Of a stretch of 64,000 nt of DNA, positions 42,311-50,347 are shown one piece after another (within the stretch, counting starts at the first letter, position 1; each line of letters opens with the position of its first letter). The translations under genes and the position numbers were made by a program. Below the pieces are notes generated by a model. It was not told where the DNA came from. It saw only the letters and a program-made list of their open reading frames with translations, and ran no database searches. This stretch comes from Thermodesulfobacteriota bacterium (GTDB lineage Bacteria; Desulfobacterota_D; UBA1144; Nemesobacterales; UBA2774). Location of the stretch: NCBI GenBank assembly GCA_021604765.1, contig BQJP01000004.1, positions 1 through 64,000 on the forward strand, in the 5' to 3' direction.

Positions 42311-43282
42311 TTAAGAATCATGTTTATTTAATGGAAAAAGATACTTCATAATATTATTGGCCACTTTATATCCAAATACTTTTGAGAGTACCCCTGCTAC
42401 CTTAGGCCATGTAAATTTAAAACCCGGCTCAACTCCATAAAGAGAATGTAAATTTTTTTTAAATATTGAGTAATCTTTTCCAAACAAATTTCGTGCTGTG
42501 TAATCGTAATTTTGTATCAATGCTTCGATTTGATCTGCATCCAAAACTCCTCTTTTTTTCCATATCGATTCGACTTCACAAGAGTTTATATATATATCTT
42601 TTAAGAAAGCTGTAGGGTCACTTTTGGACAAGCTCCCTTTGTTCCTGACTCGGTAAAAAGCCCCTAAATCTTCTACTTTTATGAATTTAGCACCAAGTCT
42701 GGCTGCATCAAAAACAAAGCGGGCATCCTCTCCAAATGTTATTTTCTCATTAAAACCACCTATCTGGGCAAATAATTTAGATTTAAACAAATACGCCGCA
42801 GGAGGTGCCCAAAATTGTGTAAATAATGCAATTTCTATATTAGAGTTTAGATCTTGAATACTTCTGGATTTAACGTCTCCTTTTACAAAATTGCCTTTTT
42901 GATCCTCTTTTAATTCCTGCCAGTCTGAATATGCCACATCATATGCACTATCTCTCAAAGCAGTGAGCTTTTTTTCCAACGAATCTGGGGTAAGTAAATC
43001 ATCAGAATCCAGATACTGTATAAATTCTCCTCTTGCTACTTCAGTCCCTTTATTTCGAGCGGCACTTGCACCCCTATTTTCTTCAAAAATACCGGTAACA
43101 CTAAATCCAAAAGATTTTATTATATCGGCTGTTTTGTCTGTAGAGCCGTCATCTATTACTATTATTTCACAATTTTTATAAGTCTGATCTAAAGCGCTTC
43201 GTATTGATTCAGCCAGGTACTTCTCAGAATTAAAACACGGTATAATGATAGATACTAGAGGAGACGGTGAATTTTCATTCAA
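42311..43282 (-). CDS. GT2 glycosyltransferase
   Basis: A 323-residue GT-A enzyme with LVSIIIPCFNSEKYLAESIR (9-28), IVIDDGSTDKTADII, NRGASAARNKG and the metal site YLDSDD (about 94-99). The C-terminal 100 residues are helical. Inverting transferase, probably adding one sugar to the repeat unit. It lies 15 bases after the preceding GT4 gene in transcription order. Confidence 0.88.
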   Translation of the reverse strand: MNENSPSPLVSIIIPCFNSEKYLAESIRSALDQTYKNCEIIVIDDGSTDKTADIIKSFGFSVTGIFEENRGASAARNKGTEVARGEFIQYLDSDDLLTPDSLEKKLTALRDSAYDVAYSDWQELKEDQKGNFVKGDVKSRSIQDLNSNIEIALFTQFWAPPAAYLFKSKLFAQIGGFNEKITFGEDARFVFDAARLGAKFIKVEDLGAFYRVRNKGSLSKSDPTAFLKDIYINSCEVESIWKKRGVLDADQIEALIQNYDYTARNLFGKDYSIFKKNLHSLYGVEPGFKFTWPKVAGVLSKVFGYKVANNIMKYLFPLNKHDS

Positions 43283-43297
43283 TTTTAATATCTCCTT

Positions 43298-44662
43298 TTA
43301 AGAAGCAGTTGCCGCAGACTTATCACCTAGTTTTAGTAAACTTTTATATAATCCAATCATATCTTTGGCTACATCCATACTCTCTCTTACCAGAGGTATA
43401 TTAGAAGCGTACTCTTCAACAAGATTTTTATTGTTTGAAAGATATTTTATAGCTTGGGACCATTCATCAACGTTTCCAGGCTCTATAAGTTTTCCATTTA
43501 CGCCGTCCTGTACATTTTCGGAAATCCCGCCCAGATCACTTCCTATTATTGGAATCCCCGCGGAAAAGGCTTCTAATAATACGTAGGGACCTGTCTCGAG
43601 CCAAATAGATGGAATTGCCAAAACATCAATGTTACTAAATACCTGTGAGCGGTTTTGAGGTGTGACCTCACCAGCAAATGTAATTCGTTTTTCATTGGTT
43701 GATAATGATTTCAATTCTTCTAAATATGCTTCTTCTTCTTCAGTATCTGCCCTGCCGTATATCATAACCTCAACCGCAACTTTAGGCTTTAATCTTTTAA
43801 CGGCTTCAATTATTACATGAATTCCTTTAACAGGTTTAAATCTCCCTATATAGCCAATTGTTAGCAAACCATTTTTACTAGTAATTTTCTCCCTTTTTAT
43901 TTGAGATATTTCTGATAAGCCATGACGAGACAAAAATATTTTTTCTTTTTTGACTCCATTTATTAGAATTATTTTCTCTAGCCATTTGGAGACAGAAACG
44001 ATATAATCGGAAAGTTCAAATAAATCTTTAGAATTTTGAATTCGCTTAGTTATTATCTTTTTCATGCTCAAGGCAGTACCAAATTTGTTCTCTATCGTCA
44101 GACATCGCTCAGAAATAAAGTCAGGGATGTGATTTAGACAATGAGACAGCGCTTTTGGCATTCCGTGCATTTGTGAAACACATGCTGTACATTCTTCAGC
44201 AATCATCTCTCCACTACATACTGTATCTCCCCATTTGACAAGTGTCCCCCTTGCACAAATAAAATCTGGAACATGAATAGTTGTGAGCACTGGAATACCT
44301 TGATTCTTTATAAATTGAGCATGATAAACACTACAGCCTCTCGTATATGAATGAAAATGAGCAATATCAGGATTAATTTCTTTAACTATATTTTCATAAC
44401 TTTCAAAGTGTTTAGGTTTTTCTTGCCCCCTTATCTCTCTTAGACTGGGAGATAAAGACACTGGGTATCTATAAACAACTATCCCTTCATATTCATATTT
44501 ATTAGCTGTTTTGTTATTTGATGGGGCTAAAATTGTAACTTCATAGTCTAATGATTTTAAATCATGACAAAGAAGTCTGACATAATTTTCTGTTCCACCA
44601 ACAGAGTCAGGATAGTACCAGCCTAAAACCATTAATATATGAGTTTTATTTGATTCCGGCAT
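43298..44662 (-). CDS. GT4 glycosyltransferase with cysteine-cluster insert
   Basis: A 454-residue GT-B enzyme. The N-terminal half opens VLGWYYPDSVGGTENYVRLL (12-31). An insert after the strand VLTTIHVPDFIC contains four cysteines (136, 149, 158, 161: C-x12-C-x8-C-x2-C), a known feature of a subgroup of GT4 enzymes and a plausible zinc or Fe-S site. The C-terminal half has IGYIGRFKPVKGIHVIIEAV and WLETGPYVLLEAFSAG with the paired Glu. Specificity unknown. Confidence 0.87.
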   Translation of the reverse strand: MPESNKTHILMVLGWYYPDSVGGTENYVRLLCHDLKSLDYEVTILAPSNNKTANKYEYEGIVVYRYPVSLSPSLREIRGQEKPKHFESYENIVKEINPDIAHFHSYTRGCSVYHAQFIKNQGIPVLTTIHVPDFICARGTLVKWGDTVCSGEMIAEECTACVSQMHGMPKALSHCLNHIPDFISERCLTIENKFGTALSMKKIITKRIQNSKDLFELSDYIVSVSKWLEKIILINGVKKEKIFLSRHGLSEISQIKREKITSKNGLLTIGYIGRFKPVKGIHVIIEAVKRLKPKVAVEVMIYGRADTEEEEAYLEELKSLSTNEKRITFAGEVTPQNRSQVFSNIDVLAIPSIWLETGPYVLLEAFSAGIPIIGSDLGGISENVQDGVNGKLIEPGNVDEWSQAIKYLSNNKNLVEEYASNIPLVRESMDVAKDMIGLYKSLLKLGDKSAATAS

Positions 44663-44676
44663 TGGTAAAGTGAATA

Positions 44677-45540
44677 TTAAGTTAATAAGGAGATATAATT
44701 CTCAAGTGCTTGATCCCATGGCCTCAGCATATTAAGACCTAAGTTCTCTAGTTTGCTATTTGAGAGTACTGAATATGCTGGTCGACGGGCTTTTGCACCA
44801 TATTGTTCAGTGCTTATACAATTTAGTTCTGTAGATAAACCCGTTATTGACAGAACTTGTTTTGCAAACTCAAACCAAGAACATTCACCACTATTAGTTA
44901 TATGGTATATGCCAAATTTAGAGGTTTCCATCAAATCTGTAATAGCTTTAGAAAGGTCTTTTGTAAAAGTAGGAGAAAGAACTTGGTCATCAACCACATT
45001 TAATGGCTTACCCTCTTTAGCACCCTTGATAATAGTATTAACAAAGTTGCCACCCTTCCCACTTGAACCAGCCAATCCATATAGCCCGGATGAACGTATG
45101 ATGAAGTTTTTAGTACTATAACTTCTTACCATATGTTCTCCACTAAGTTTTGAGATACCGTAGATATTTATGGGATAGGCAGGATCATTTTCTAAATAAG
45201 GTGAATTTTTTTGCCCATCGAACACATAGTCAGTACTTATATACACACACACGGCGCCAACTTCCTCAGTTGCCTGAGCAACATAACCCGCACCCAGAGC
45301 ATTTACTTCTATAGCATGCGCTGCATTATCTTCACAATCATCTACTCGTACGTATGCTCCACAATTTATGACAATATCAGGGCTTAGTGTGGTAATTGAA
45401 CTAAATACTGAGTCTTTATCTGTAAGCTCTATTTGATAATGGTCTAGTTTAGACACCTGATAGTCAGGTTTTTTATTTAATTTTTGGGATAAATCACTCC
45501 CAAGCTGACCACTGCTTCCAACGAGTAAAATATTTTTCAT
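44677..45540 (-). CDS. rfbD: dTDP-4-dehydrorhamnose reductase
   Basis: Last step of dTDP-L-rhamnose synthesis. The 287-residue SDR has VGSSGQLGSDL (7-17), the diagnostic STDYVFDGQKNSPYLE (102-117) and Y127/K131 in IYGISKLSGE. It completes the pathway whose other three enzymes are at 11401-13888. It lies 14 bases upstream of a GT4 gene, so expression is tied to the glycosyltransferase operon and not to rfbACB. Confidence 0.94.
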   Translation of the reverse strand: MKNILLVGSSGQLGSDLSQKLNKKPDYQVSKLDHYQIELTDKDSVFSSITTLSPDIVINCGAYVRVDDCEDNAAHAIEVNALGAGYVAQATEEVGAVCVYISTDYVFDGQKNSPYLENDPAYPINIYGISKLSGEHMVRSYSTKNFIIRSSGLYGLAGSSGKGGNFVNTIIKGAKEGKPLNVVDDQVLSPTFTKDLSKAITDLMETSKFGIYHITNSGECSWFEFAKQVLSITGLSTELNCISTEQYGAKARRPAYSVLSNSKLENLGLNMLRPWDQALENYISLLT

Positions 45541-45585
45541 GGTTTATTAGTATATTTTGATTTATCTTATTATTGTCATTCAGTT

Positions 45586-46569
45586 CTATTTCCTAAAGAA
45601 GCTTCTGAATTTATTTTGAATTTTCTGGAAATATTCGATTACCAGATTCTTAATTACTCTTGTAGCTATTCTATCATCGTAATTCTGATATTGCTTATAA
45701 TACTTATAAACATTCATTAGTTTTTGGTATTCTGAGTAATCAGAGTTATAAATCACACGACCTAACCATTGTTTGCATAATTGATCAGCCCGATTATTTA
45801 GCGCTTTAGATGCAACACTAAAATTGTTTTTTATATATGTGAATATTCTATATTCTTCATCTTTAATATCGTATATAAGAGGATATTGAGGGTTCCAGGC
45901 AACGGGATTATTCCTGTAATAATTCAAGGGTTTTGATTTAAAAGCTATATCAGATATTTCTAGTATTTTCACTACCTGCATCCAATCACCACATCGTTTC
46001 ATTGTTTCATCTGCGGGTCCGACTTTATCCCAGACACTTTTTCGAATCAGAGCTGAGCTTGCGTTATGAACAGGGTTTTTAAACAATTCAAATTCTTTGC
46101 AAAATTTTCTTCCATTCATAACAAAGTCGTTCTTCCATAGTGTTGAATCAAGATCGTTAGTGAATTCTAAATTGGTTCCTATGGTTTGATCATTTTCATC
46201 AACAAAATGAGATTGACAATATGCTATGCCTACTTCAGGATGGTTATCTAAAATGTTTAGCATCTCTGAGAGAAATTCACTATCTGCCCAATCGTCCGAC
46301 TCTGCAAACCATAGATATTGTCCGCTAGAACACGAAACCCCTTTATTCCATTGTATAAAAGGAGAGCCACTATTAACTTCCGACAAAATCTCTGTTAACG
46401 GTTGATTAATCTTTACTGAACGATATACATTAAGACTGTTATCTGTTGATCCGTCATCTAAGAATATCAATTCATAGTCATTAAAAGTTTGACCAAGAAT
46501 ACTTTTCAACCTTCTCTCAAGATATTTTTCATGGTTATAGTTAGGAACTATAACGCTTACTTTAGGCAT
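45586..46569 (-). CDS. GT2 glycosyltransferase
   Basis: A 327-residue GT-A enzyme: VSVIVPNYNHEKYLERRLKS (4-23), LIFLDDGSTDNSL, the acceptor loop SGSPFIQWNKGVSCSSGQYL and metal site FAESDD (about 88-93). A family with ESDD instead of DSDD is common in repeat-unit synthesis. C-terminal third is helical and basic. It lies between the Wzt gene and rfbD. Confidence 0.87.
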   Translation of the reverse strand: MPKVSVIVPNYNHEKYLERRLKSILGQTFNDYELIFLDDGSTDNSLNVYRSVKINQPLTEILSEVNSGSPFIQWNKGVSCSSGQYLWFAESDDWADSEFLSEMLNILDNHPEVGIAYCQSHFVDENDQTIGTNLEFTNDLDSTLWKNDFVMNGRKFCKEFELFKNPVHNASSALIRKSVWDKVGPADETMKRCGDWMQVVKILEISDIAFKSKPLNYYRNNPVAWNPQYPLIYDIKDEEYRIFTYIKNNFSVASKALNNRADQLCKQWLGRVIYNSDYSEYQKLMNVYKYYKQYQNYDDRIATRVIKNLVIEYFQKIQNKFRSFFRK

Positions 46570-46612
46570 AGTGGAATTTAGTATAAGATCGGGTAGTAAT
46601 ATCTAAATCAAT

Positions 46613-47968
46613 TTAATCGTCTTCTTTTAGATCAAAAGCCTCATAAATACTATTGGGATGAATATCATTGTATTCGATTCTGTGCTCGCCTCTAGTGAAT
46701 GCCCATTTTTCTGCACAAGGCTGGAAAATTTCATGTTCCTCTATAGGAGGACCTATTATACGAAAATAACCAAATTCTTGATAAGCAATTGGGGTAGCTT
46801 TTTCTAAATCCCCTGAAATATTCCCTCCCCAATACCAAACATAAACATTTATAAGGTAGTAACCGGGAATTATTCGAAAAGGAGGCAGCCAACCTTCGAC
46901 CCTACAATCTCCTTCTAAGTAATCAAGCTTAAAATTATCATACCAATTATTAAAGTTGCAGACGATTACTCCATCTGGGCGAAGAATTCTAAATGCAATC
47001 ATAGGGTTATCTAGTCTTTTTTCAGCGAAAAGATCGATTTTAATTTTTGCTTTTTCGCCAAAGTTAAATTCACGACGAGGGATACCTTCCTCATTAATCA
47101 ACTCTACAGACTTAAATAGAACCTCAGCATCAGAACCATCTTTATTCTTGCCATCCATGTTTTCATTATCATGTGACATTTCAAGCAAACTTCTAAATGA
47201 TTCTATTACGTTAACGGGTTCACCCTCATCGACAATTTTACCTTTATCCAAAAGTATTGCCTTATTACAAGCTGTCTGAATAGAATTCATATTATGAGAT
47301 ACAAGGAGTATGGTCATGCCAGATTCAGTAAGTTTTTTCATATGCCTAATACATTTATTCTGAAAAGCCAGATCACCTACAGCAAGCACTTCATCAACTA
47401 TTAATATTTCTGGCTCAAGATGAGCTGCTACGGCAAATCCAAGTCGAACAAGCATTCCTGAAGAATATCTCTTCACTGGGGTATCAAGAAAAGTTCCAAC
47501 CTCTGCAAAATCTACAATTGCATCAAACTTTGAGCTTATTTCTGTCTTTGTCATACCTAAGATTGCGCCGTTTAAATAAATGTTTTCTCTGCCAGTAAGT
47601 TCTGGATGAAAACCAGTACCAATTTCAAGCAACGACCCTACGCGCCCCTGAATTTTAGCAATTCCTGTAGTAGGTTCAGTAATTCTTGATAACAGCTTAA
47701 GAAGTGTACTCTTGCCAGCCCCATTTCTGCCTATAAAGCCAACAACCTCTCCTTTTTCAATCTTAAAGGATATATCTTTACATGCCCATATAGTTTTCTG
47801 CTTGTTTAAACAGTCATCAGACTGTTTGCTTTTTCCTGTTATGCGTTTAATCCCTGATTTAACAATTTGTGTAATTTCATCACGTAAGGACATATAGGAA
47901 TCATAAATCTGTTCACCTATTCTGTACTCTTTGCCTAAACCTTCGACTTCAATACTGTACTTGCTCAT
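46613..47968 (-). CDS. wzt: polysaccharide ABC exporter ATPase with Wzt C-terminal domain
   Basis: A 451-residue protein: ABC ATPase (about 1-260) with Walker A GRNGAGKST (80-88), signature YSSGMLVRLGFAVAAH and Walker B EILIVDEVLAVGD, followed by a beta-sandwich of about 185 residues (268-451) of the Wzt-C type that recognises the non-reducing end of the polysaccharide before export. The N-terminal segment 38-60 is an insert before strand 3 seen in the TagH/Wzt family. It is 18 bases downstream of the permease gene. The C-terminal domain indicates export coupled to terminal modification of the chain. Confidence 0.93.
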   Translation of the reverse strand: MSKYSIEVEGLGKEYRIGEQIYDSYMSLRDEITQIVKSGIKRITGKSKQSDDCLNKQKTIWACKDISFKIEKGEVVGFIGRNGAGKSTLLKLLSRITEPTTGIAKIQGRVGSLLEIGTGFHPELTGRENIYLNGAILGMTKTEISSKFDAIVDFAEVGTFLDTPVKRYSSGMLVRLGFAVAAHLEPEILIVDEVLAVGDLAFQNKCIRHMKKLTESGMTILLVSHNMNSIQTACNKAILLDKGKIVDEGEPVNVIESFRSLLEMSHDNENMDGKNKDGSDAEVLFKSVELINEEGIPRREFNFGEKAKIKIDLFAEKRLDNPMIAFRILRPDGVIVCNFNNWYDNFKLDYLEGDCRVEGWLPPFRIIPGYYLINVYVWYWGGNISGDLEKATPIAYQEFGYFRIIGPPIEEHEIFQPCAEKWAFTRGEHRIEYNDIHPNSIYEAFDLKEDD

Positions 47969-47986
47969 TGATATGTGTACCTTAAA

Positions 47987-48805
47987 TTAAATGATATCTG
48001 CAAAGAAATTCTCTGTTTTTCTAAAGTAGAATAACCCACTCACAAAAATGACAATTGTTATTACAGTAGATATGGAAAGCGTTGTCCAATCTATTGGTTT
48101 ATAGCCTAAAATACATGCTCTATGCGCATCTATGATTCCCGACATTGGATTTAAATCTAAAAGCCATGCGTATTTAGGAAATATTGAAGGAGGATAAATT
48201 ACCGGTGTAGCAAATAGCATTAACTGAATAAAAAATGGAAGGATATAACGAATATCCCTATATTTAACATTTAGCGCAGAAAGCCACAATCCAAAACCTG
48301 ATGCACAAAGAAAAGAAAGGAGAACCACCAGTGGAAGAAAGATTAAATTATAGTTAGGAAATATATCGTAATAGAACATCATTAAAACCAATATCACAAA
48401 AGCAATTAGATAGTCGACTATACCTCCCATTGAGGAAGAAATAGGGATATAAAGCCTTGGGAAATAGGTTTTCGTGATTATGTGCGAATTTCCCAGGAGA
48501 CTATTACCGGAAGTGGTTACAGATGAAGAGAAGTATGTCCAGAGCAACACACCGGAATATGAAAATATAGGATAAGGAATACCTTCAGAATCTATTCCAG
48601 CTATCCTCCCGAAAAAGATAGTAAAGACAACCATTGTTAAAAATGGTTGCAGTATTGCCCATGCAGCACCAAAAACTGTCTGTTTATATCTGACTTTAAT
48701 ATCCCGCCAGACAAATAAGAATAGTAGTTCTCTGAAAAACCAGAGCTCCTTTAGATCAATCGAGAACCATCCCTTTCCGGGCTTAATTATTCGTATATTA
48801 GACAT
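47987..48805 (-). CDS. wzm: polysaccharide ABC exporter permease
   Basis: A 272-residue ABC-2 permease with six membrane helices. The amphipathic N-terminus (LKELWFFRELLFLFVWRDIK, 18-37) and VRYKQTVFGAAWAILQPF (38-55) are hallmarks of Wzm/TagG/KpsM-type polysaccharide and teichoic acid exporters. With Wzt it moves polyprenol-linked glycan across the inner membrane. It follows a GT4 gene by 14 bases. Confidence 0.94.
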   Translation of the reverse strand: MSNIRIIKPGKGWFSIDLKELWFFRELLFLFVWRDIKVRYKQTVFGAAWAILQPFLTMVVFTIFFGRIAGIDSEGIPYPIFSYSGVLLWTYFSSSVTTSGNSLLGNSHIITKTYFPRLYIPISSSMGGIVDYLIAFVILVLMMFYYDIFPNYNLIFLPLVVLLSFLCASGFGLWLSALNVKYRDIRYILPFFIQLMLFATPVIYPPSIFPKYAWLLDLNPMSGIIDAHRACILGYKPIDWTTLSISTVITIVIFVSGLFYFRKTENFFADII

Positions 48806-48819
48806 ATGTTTTCAGTAGA

Positions 48820-49932
48820 TTAGTTATAAAGAACATATTTTTTTAATCTTTCTTTGTATTTATCAAAACCAAACTCTTGAAGCGCTTTACTTCTTAAATA
48901 CTCTTTATCTTTGAGTTCGTTCCTGATGTTACCCTTTATAGTATCCAGAATTGAATCACTTATCTGTTCTATATTGTCTGGATCTATTACAAGACCAATT
49001 TCTCCATCCAGAACTACCTCTTTTGATGCGTCTTTATTCCCAACAATTATTGTTTTACCAAATACTAGGGCTTCTAAAAATACGATCCCGAATCCTTCTC
49101 CTTTTGAAGGCATGATAAAGATATCGGATAATTTATAGTAAGCTGTTAGCTCTTCATTACTTACAAATCCTGTTAAAATTACGTTATCTTCGAGTTTTAG
49201 CTCTTTTATGAGTCTTTTTATCCTTTGTATCTCTTCTTCATCACCGCTTCCGATGATTATGTATTTGGTATGAGGAAATTCTTTTATCACGCTAACTAAT
49301 GCGCGCAGAACTTGATCATACCCCTTGTACTTTTCTTCTGACGACAATCTAGCAACAGTGAGAAGAACCTTATTGGAACTATTAATTCCAAGTTTAGTCA
49401 TTAAATCTTTAGGTTTTTCTAAACTTTCTGGTATTTCAAAATATGGATCAAGACTGCAATAAAACATCTGAACATTTTCAGGATTGACATTATGAGAATC
49501 AACCATTCTTTGCTTTGTATACTGGCTGATTGATAAAATTTTATCTGCTTCTGCTAACATAGATTCTCTTAATCTAGACATTCTAAACCAAACATCAGTT
49601 CCATATGCCATTATATAAACTTTTTTTCTCAAAAGTTTCTTTATTATATACCCAACCCACGATAAGTTTATATGACCTAAAATTACTAAATCTGAGGACA
49701 AGGCCTCATAAATACAACGAAGTGAGAATTGAATTCTGTTTCCACTAAAACCCTTAAATAATGATTTCCTAATGTATTTATTATCACATTTGGAATCAAG
49801 AAGAGATATGGTTCTAAAGTCAAAGATTTTTTCATACTCTAGATCATCTGCCGCCTTAAGAAATGAACGGTTAAAAGTTTGGATACCACCGATGTCGGAA
49901 AAGGCATTAAAATATATGTATAGAACTTTCAT
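48820..49932 (-). CDS. GT4 glycosyltransferase
   Basis: A 370-residue GT-B enzyme: YFNAFSDIGGIQTFNRSFLK (7-26) with the glycine pair, KVYIMAYGTDVWFRM, and C-terminal LLTVARLSSEEKYKGYDQVL and MPSKGEGFGIVFLEALVFG with the paired Glu. Cytoplasmic, retaining. It is the first gene of the Wzm/Wzt run on its strand; 198 bases of AT-rich sequence with a 14-base tandem repeat and TATAAT motifs lie upstream and could hold its promoter. Confidence 0.88.
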   Translation of the reverse strand: MKVLYIYFNAFSDIGGIQTFNRSFLKAADDLEYEKIFDFRTISLLDSKCDNKYIRKSLFKGFSGNRIQFSLRCIYEALSSDLVILGHINLSWVGYIIKKLLRKKVYIMAYGTDVWFRMSRLRESMLAEADKILSISQYTKQRMVDSHNVNPENVQMFYCSLDPYFEIPESLEKPKDLMTKLGINSSNKVLLTVARLSSEEKYKGYDQVLRALVSVIKEFPHTKYIIIGSGDEEEIQRIKRLIKELKLEDNVILTGFVSNEELTAYYKLSDIFIMPSKGEGFGIVFLEALVFGKTIIVGNKDASKEVVLDGEIGLVIDPDNIEQISDSILDTIKGNIRNELKDKEYLRSKALQEFGFDKYKERLKKYVLYN

Positions 49933-49987
49933 TTGTAATGTTATTCGTCTTTGTGAGGATGAAAATATATATGTTTGAAAGCTCTTT

Positions 49988-50015
49988 ATTATAATTACGA
50001 GATTATAATTACGAG
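49988..50015. repeat. tandem 14-base repeat with TATAAT motifs, inside an inverted repeat
   Basis: Two perfect copies of ATTATAATTACGAG abut (49988-50001, 50002-50015). On the minus strand each copy gives a TATAAT-like -10 element upstream of the GT4 gene. The pair is flanked by an inverted repeat AAAGCTC (49978-49984) and GAGCTTT (50013-50019). No good -35 hexamer is spaced correctly, so promoter function is only possible. Confidence 0.6.
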
Positions 50016-50130
50016 CTTTTGCAGCTAGTTAAACAAATATGTTATTACAGTTTTAACAAATGCAATATTATGATTAGCAAAGCCTGTATATAATTAATTT
50101 GCACCTATACAAGAAATAGTGTCAGTACTA

Positions 50131-50310
50131 TTAAAATAATGTATATATGAAAGGAGCCACTGCGGAACCTTGCGCAAATACAATTAGAAGACCAAACATT
50201 AGTAGAATGAGAAGCATGGGCGTAATCCACCACCACTTATTCTGGATAAAGAACTGTAATAATTCTCCAATTATTCCTAATCTATTTGATAAGTTTTTAA
50301 GAAAAGACAT
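50131..50310 (-). CDS. DUF5989-type small membrane protein
   Basis: A 59-residue protein with a GGGAGG ribosome binding site 10 bases before its ATG. A cytoplasmic helix (MSFLKNLSNRLGIIGELL) is followed by a tryptophan cluster (NKWWWITP, 24-31), one membrane helix, and the closing AQGSAVAPFIYTLF (46-59). The W-x-x-P start of the helix and the terminal APFIYTLF-like motif are characteristic of DUF5989, a family that is known to sit next to carbamoyltransferases in polysaccharide loci. Here it directly follows the carbamoyltransferase gene in transcription order. Function unknown. Confidence 0.85.
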   Translation of the reverse strand: MSFLKNLSNRLGIIGELLQFFIQNKWWWITPMLLILLMFGLLIVFAQGSAVAPFIYTLF

Positions 50311-50347
50311 TCTGTTATCCTCCCAATTAAGAACATACTATTTATAT

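Noticed and set aside
49978-50019. CRISPR-like repeat
   Set aside because: Only two abutting 14-base copies with no spacers and no cas genes.
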